DNA from: Methylococcaceae bacterium UBA4132
GTDB taxonomy: Bacteria > Pseudomonadota > Gammaproteobacteria > Methylococcales > Methylomonadaceae
Length of the DNA: 16,747 nt
Direction: 5' to 3'
NCBI GenBank assembly: GCA_002380945.1
Contig: DFWO01000141.1
Coordinates: 1-16,747 of the forward strand
A program made the position numbers and the translations under genes. Each line of letters opens with the position of its first letter. The stretch's first letter is position 1. The notes below the pieces were generated by a model. That model worked only from the letters and a program-made list of their open reading frames with translations, did not search any database and was not told the origin of the DNA. Positions 15,916 to 16,747 of this stretch are shown piece by piece.

Positions 15916-16580
15916 TCACGGTTTTTTGTCACGTTCAGAAACTAATGTAACAAATGACGATACATTCATAAGCCACACGCGTTGCGGGCCAGAGTAAGAT
16001 TCATGGAGTCTTTGCGGTACAACCAGTTGTAGGTTCTTGGCTTGCATTTCATCGGTTTGGTTGCAGCTGATTGCTGCCTCCAAGGTCAGAAGGTGTTTAT
16101 GTTTTATGCGGTCGCTTCTGCCAATACCTGCCGCCAGCGATCTTTGCAGGTGGTTTTTACGCCAAGCATGATCAGGTTGAGATGGTTAAATGCTGGGTCG
16201 TGATATTCGGCATGTCCAGGAAATAAAAAATCGGGTTTGGTTTTGTTTTCTGTCACAGCCGTTCTGGAATAGCGGACACCCAATGCAGTAAACAGGGATT
16301 CCAGATGATTTTCCAGCGAGAGACCAACGCGGCTTTTGCGTCTGTTCTGCACGGATAGCGAAAAGCTGATGAAACTGTACACATCACCATCAAAGCCTTG
16401 GGTAAGTCGGTCTCCAATAAGATGACGTTCCAATGTTCGGAATAAAATTTCCTCGCGTTCCAGCCAGGCCATTAATACATCATCAGCCCCATCCTGTGGC
16501 ACAATGTCTTTCAGGGTTGAACGAGCATAAGCTGAGAATTCTCTTGTGGTAGGAAAAATACCTTTGAAATTTTCCAGCAT
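15916..16580 (-). pseudogene. Frameshifted EcoRII-type restriction endonuclease catalytic domain
   Basis: Reading leftwards from the ATG at 16580, the frame runs to a stop at 16104. It contains the EcoRII C-terminal domain landmarks NRRKSR (with LENHLE after it), KPDFLFPG, YHDPAF and the catalytic LGVKTTCKDRWRQVL. Homology does not stop there: from 16110 the next frame continues as RIKHKHLLTLE (expected directly after the EA of the first frame), then NQTDEM, LQLVVPQRLHESY and a tail ending at the TGA at 15918-15916. The two parts join if one base is restored near 16110-16113 (GCGAC for GCGGAC would give the usual Glu-Ala-Asp-Arg-Ile). Together they give about 221 residues, a full EcoRII-C domain. 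The N-terminal effector domain of EcoRII is absent. The first frame stays open upstream to 16679 but has no other ATG, so truncation is likely. No methyltransferase partner is visible. Confidence 0.85.
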
Positions 16581-16606
16581 GGCATCCAGCCAGGTTTCTT
16601 CTGTCG

Positions 16607-16705
16607 CTGAAAATCTTGGAAACGGAGCGATAGCGAAGTGAAGATTTTTAGTCCCCGATAGCCGTAGTGCCGGGCGGTTTTACGTAGCTTGCGGAGTAAA
16701 ACTGC
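16607..16705. repeat. Block of two strong hairpins upstream of the restriction remnant
   Basis: An 11-base inverted repeat, CTGAAAATCTT (16607-16617) with AAGATTTTTAG (16641-16651), has one G-T pair and encloses 23 bases. A second, GCGGTTTTAC (16674-16683) with GTAAAACTGC (16696-16705), has one G-T pair and a 12-base loop. A direct repeat GGCATC lies at 16708-16713 and 16721-16726. The stretch to the window end has no convincing protein-coding gene. It looks like a structured intergenic repeat or the end of a small mobile element, and may mark where the 5' part of the restriction gene was lost. Confidence 0.5.
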
Positions 16706-16747
16706 AAGGCATCGCGACACGGCATCAAGTCATTTGGAGCCTATGTC

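Noticed and set aside
15227..16103. tmRNA gene near smpB
   Set aside because: No tRNA-Ala-like ends or tag-reading-frame sequence found; the space is taken by the acidic gene and the restriction remnant.
16511..16720. Minus-strand 69-codon open frame at the right end
   Set aside because: Its 3' half is the EcoRII-C coding sequence read in the wrong frame and its 5' half crosses the hairpin block; no family resemblance.

Overview
The window looks like chromosomal DNA of a gammaproteobacterium with fairly low G+C. The gene order pilM-pilN-pilO-pilP-pilQ-aroK-aroB-(DamX-like ATPase)-hemE is typical of that class. The low G+C and the aroB/ATPase/hemE linkage would suit a methanotroph of the Methylococcales or a relative of the Thiotrichales. 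That placement is inference, since no rRNA gene or lineage marker lies in the window.

Layout. Positions 1-433 are an A+T-rich leader. Positions 434-5666 hold the complete type IV pilus alignment and secretin operon pilMNOPQ: actin-like PilM, PilN, PilO, lipoprotein PilP and the outer-membrane secretin PilQ. It ends in a textbook intrinsic terminator. Positions 5743-9694 form a tight plus-strand set: aroK and aroB (shikimate pathway), a membrane-anchored DamX-like ATPase without a SPOR domain, hemE (haem synthesis) and a secreted DUF411 metal-binding protein. Next is bfd-bfr, the bacterioferritin-associated ferredoxin and bacterioferritin, behind a promoter overlapped by a good Fur-box match. 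A 300-base gap then leads to a large SbcC-type SMC ATPase with no sbcD beside it, and a small DUF4870-like membrane protein. These converge on smpB (minus strand) at a shared G+C-rich hairpin. A small, very acidic protein of unknown function is divergent from smpB.

The right end (about 15775-16747) differs in character. It has more G+C, several inverted repeats, and the minus-strand catalytic domain of an EcoRII-type restriction endonuclease. This domain is broken in two by what looks like a one-base deletion near 16110. Its C-terminal part (16110 down to 15916) continues in another frame and brings the domain to its natural end. Upstream of it is a block of strong hairpins reaching towards the window edge, so this end is probably accessory DNA with a decayed restriction gene.

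How the genes relate: PilMNOP form the inner-membrane alignment subcomplex that connects the pilus motor to PilQ. AroK and AroB supply chorismate precursors. HemE, Bfd, Bfr and the Fur-type site form a haem and iron-storage group, with a likely copper protein attached. SbcC and SmpB are DNA- and translation-quality-control housekeeping genes. I found no CRISPR array, tRNA, rRNA, tmRNA or intact transposase, and nothing I can defend as a wholly new system. The most interesting points are the frameshifted EcoRII-like domain with its hairpin block, the SPOR-less DamX-like protein, the unpartnered SbcC and the acidic orphan protein.
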